Shown one piece after another: positions 62,790 to 64,000 of a DNA stretch of 64,000 nt. Positions within the stretch are counted from its first letter, which is position 1. Every line of letters begins with the position of its first letter. This DNA comes from Astropecten irregularis (Eukaryota; Echinodermata; Asteroidea; Paxillosida; Astropectinidae). The notes beneath the pieces are model-generated. The model was not told the origin of the DNA and made no database searches. It saw nothing but the letters and a program-made list of their open reading frames with translations. The stretch lies in NCBI GenBank assembly GCA_963971285.1, contig OZ020254.1, forward strand, positions 14,290,932 to 14,354,931. Direction: 5' to 3'. Made by a program: the position numbers and the translations under genes.

Positions 62790-64000
62790 TTACTGAAAGT
62801 GATATTCAAAGCCATAGCTACCTGGATTACCACACCACTGAACAAACAGGACCATATATGCAGTTACCCAAATTACCCATCACTGTTACCTCAAAACAAA
62901 TCATTATAATTGGTATGGGACACCATCAACATAGTGATGAATAACACAGTTGGTTCTAGTTTAAGCCCTACTTTTGTCAGTTTTGTTGTTCACTCTCCCC
63001 CCCCCAAAAAAAAAATGTCTTTGTTCGGTCTGAGCTCCTCTGAGTGGAGGGCAAAGGTGGCAAAACCATAGTAATGGGGACATATGATTGTAAATTGTTT
63101 TGATGAGAGTATGGACACATTGGAGGGTTCAGAGCAAGTTTGTTTGGGTTTCATATTCTCCCTGTATATTCCTGTTGTCTTGATGATCATTCTTACAAAG
63201 ATATTTATTCTGTTCTATGCATGGTTAGGTTATCTTTTTTTTTTTTTTTCAAGTGCATTCATATACTGGGTTGATGATGCTCATGATGTTTAATTGAGGG
63301 AAGTCCTGATCAATGTGGACTTTTTTTAGGGGGTATTTAAAGTTACAGACACCCTTATCAAATTTACAGAAACTCCACCAAATTGGTCAGTCCCTTGTAA
63401 GCAGCCAGTCAAGCTCCCAATATGTTAATTTGTAATTGTGTTTCTTCCCATTGGGACTTACTAAGAGTTTCATCCTCAATATCACAGGAAAATCCTGTGT
63501 ATGCTGTGTGATATCGAATGTGCTGTACAGCGTAATGGTTTGCCTTCAGTACTGGACACCAGCCATAGTGTCATTGTGATTGATCTGTGAGTCAGCTTTT
63601 AATATAAACCCGCATCTTTGAGAAATAACAGAACAAATGTGCACTAATGAACTTTCTGGAGTCCATCAAGTGCCCTGTAAAAGTTATGTCAAGACTGATT
63701 GTGCATAAACCCAAAATGTGTTGAAAGTGGATGTGCACATTCAGTGCACATTCAGTATCACCACTGTGGAATGCTAACAATTGTTTGTAGAGACAAAATT
63801 AGAGAATTTTACTGCATCGGGTCTGACACTATGTGATAAATACTCACTCTTATATCCAGCCAATCCCCCCTTATGTCTTGGAAAACTGTCTGTGATGCTG
63901 ATACTTGAGTTTAAGGATAACCTGAGGAAGGGATTAAAGTCTTTAAAGTGTTGTCCTCACCTGTGCAAATCTGTTTGTAGGTGGCTAATTACATTTGATG

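Larger units (their letters stand above)
42169..64000 (+). other. Region right of the last recognised exon: no further exon supported
   Basis: If the gene continues, this is intron for at least part of its length. No sequence resembling the NPM C-terminal helical domain was found. One strong acceptor (51065, ttttcctcccag) leads to stops within a few codons in all frames; it could open a 3' terminal exon but nothing links it to the gene. ORFs in 45.4-50.7, 53.1-53.6 and 58.6-59.5 kb show no recognisable similarity. Identified content is listed separately. The stretches 45420-48720 and 48900-53000 hold only homopolymers and pyrimidine-rich runs that I can identify. Confidence 0.6.

Overview
The window is animal nuclear DNA dominated by introns and repeats. 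Interrupted exons with GT-AG borders, introns of several kb, LINE and SINE debris, many small inverted-repeat DNA transposons (MITEs), long G/C homopolymers and an excess of TACATGTA words point to a marine invertebrate deuterostome. An echinoderm, sea-urchin-like, is most likely. That organism call is an inference from gene and repeat style, not a database match.

One protein-coding gene can be supported, on the + strand. Seven exons (6251-6341, 7165-7310, 7902-7973, 8224-8291, 10266-10350, 33526-33594, 42106-42168) join in one open frame of 594 nt (198 codons), with splice phases that agree at every junction. The product is a nucleoplasmin/nucleophosmin-family histone chaperone. The first exon carries the end of the pentamer-forming core (GSGPV...GQH). 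Four exons follow with long Asp/Glu tracts around an NPM1-type bipartite nuclear localisation signal, then two Lys-rich exons, the last with a short amphipathic LDEIKQTLKE segment. The sea urchin family member is the mitotic apparatus protein p62. The start of the gene (most of the core) and the end (C-terminal domain and stop) were not found. The 5' part probably lies left of the window. The 3' part lies right of 42168, possibly in the 200-base N gap (43258-43457) or beyond the right edge.

Layout. 1-6250: no exon recognised; a degenerate THAP-like ORF, a MITE, a tRNA-derived SINE and a SINE-end palindrome. 6251-10350: five clustered exons, a second MITE, and an 18-copy 65-bp tandem array inside one intron. 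10351-33525: a 23-kb intron holding a long inverted-repeat element, two hAT-type elements with exact 8-bp target duplications, a minisatellite split by a LINE end, and further MITEs and SINE fragments. 33595-42105: an 8.5-kb intron with a cluster of abutting and nested MITEs and an element with five copies of its own terminal motif. 42169-64000: no further exon recognised; two palindromic elements, the N gap, a second copy of the 20.4-kb repeat, a CpG-dense stretch, and a decayed LINE reverse transcriptase on the - strand.

No rRNA gene, intact tRNA gene, CRISPR array, operon or promoter could be supported. The main interest is the record of layered transposition, including paralogous empty sites. 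One TIR-like 16-mer is shared by two MITEs and the flank of the THAP-like relict.
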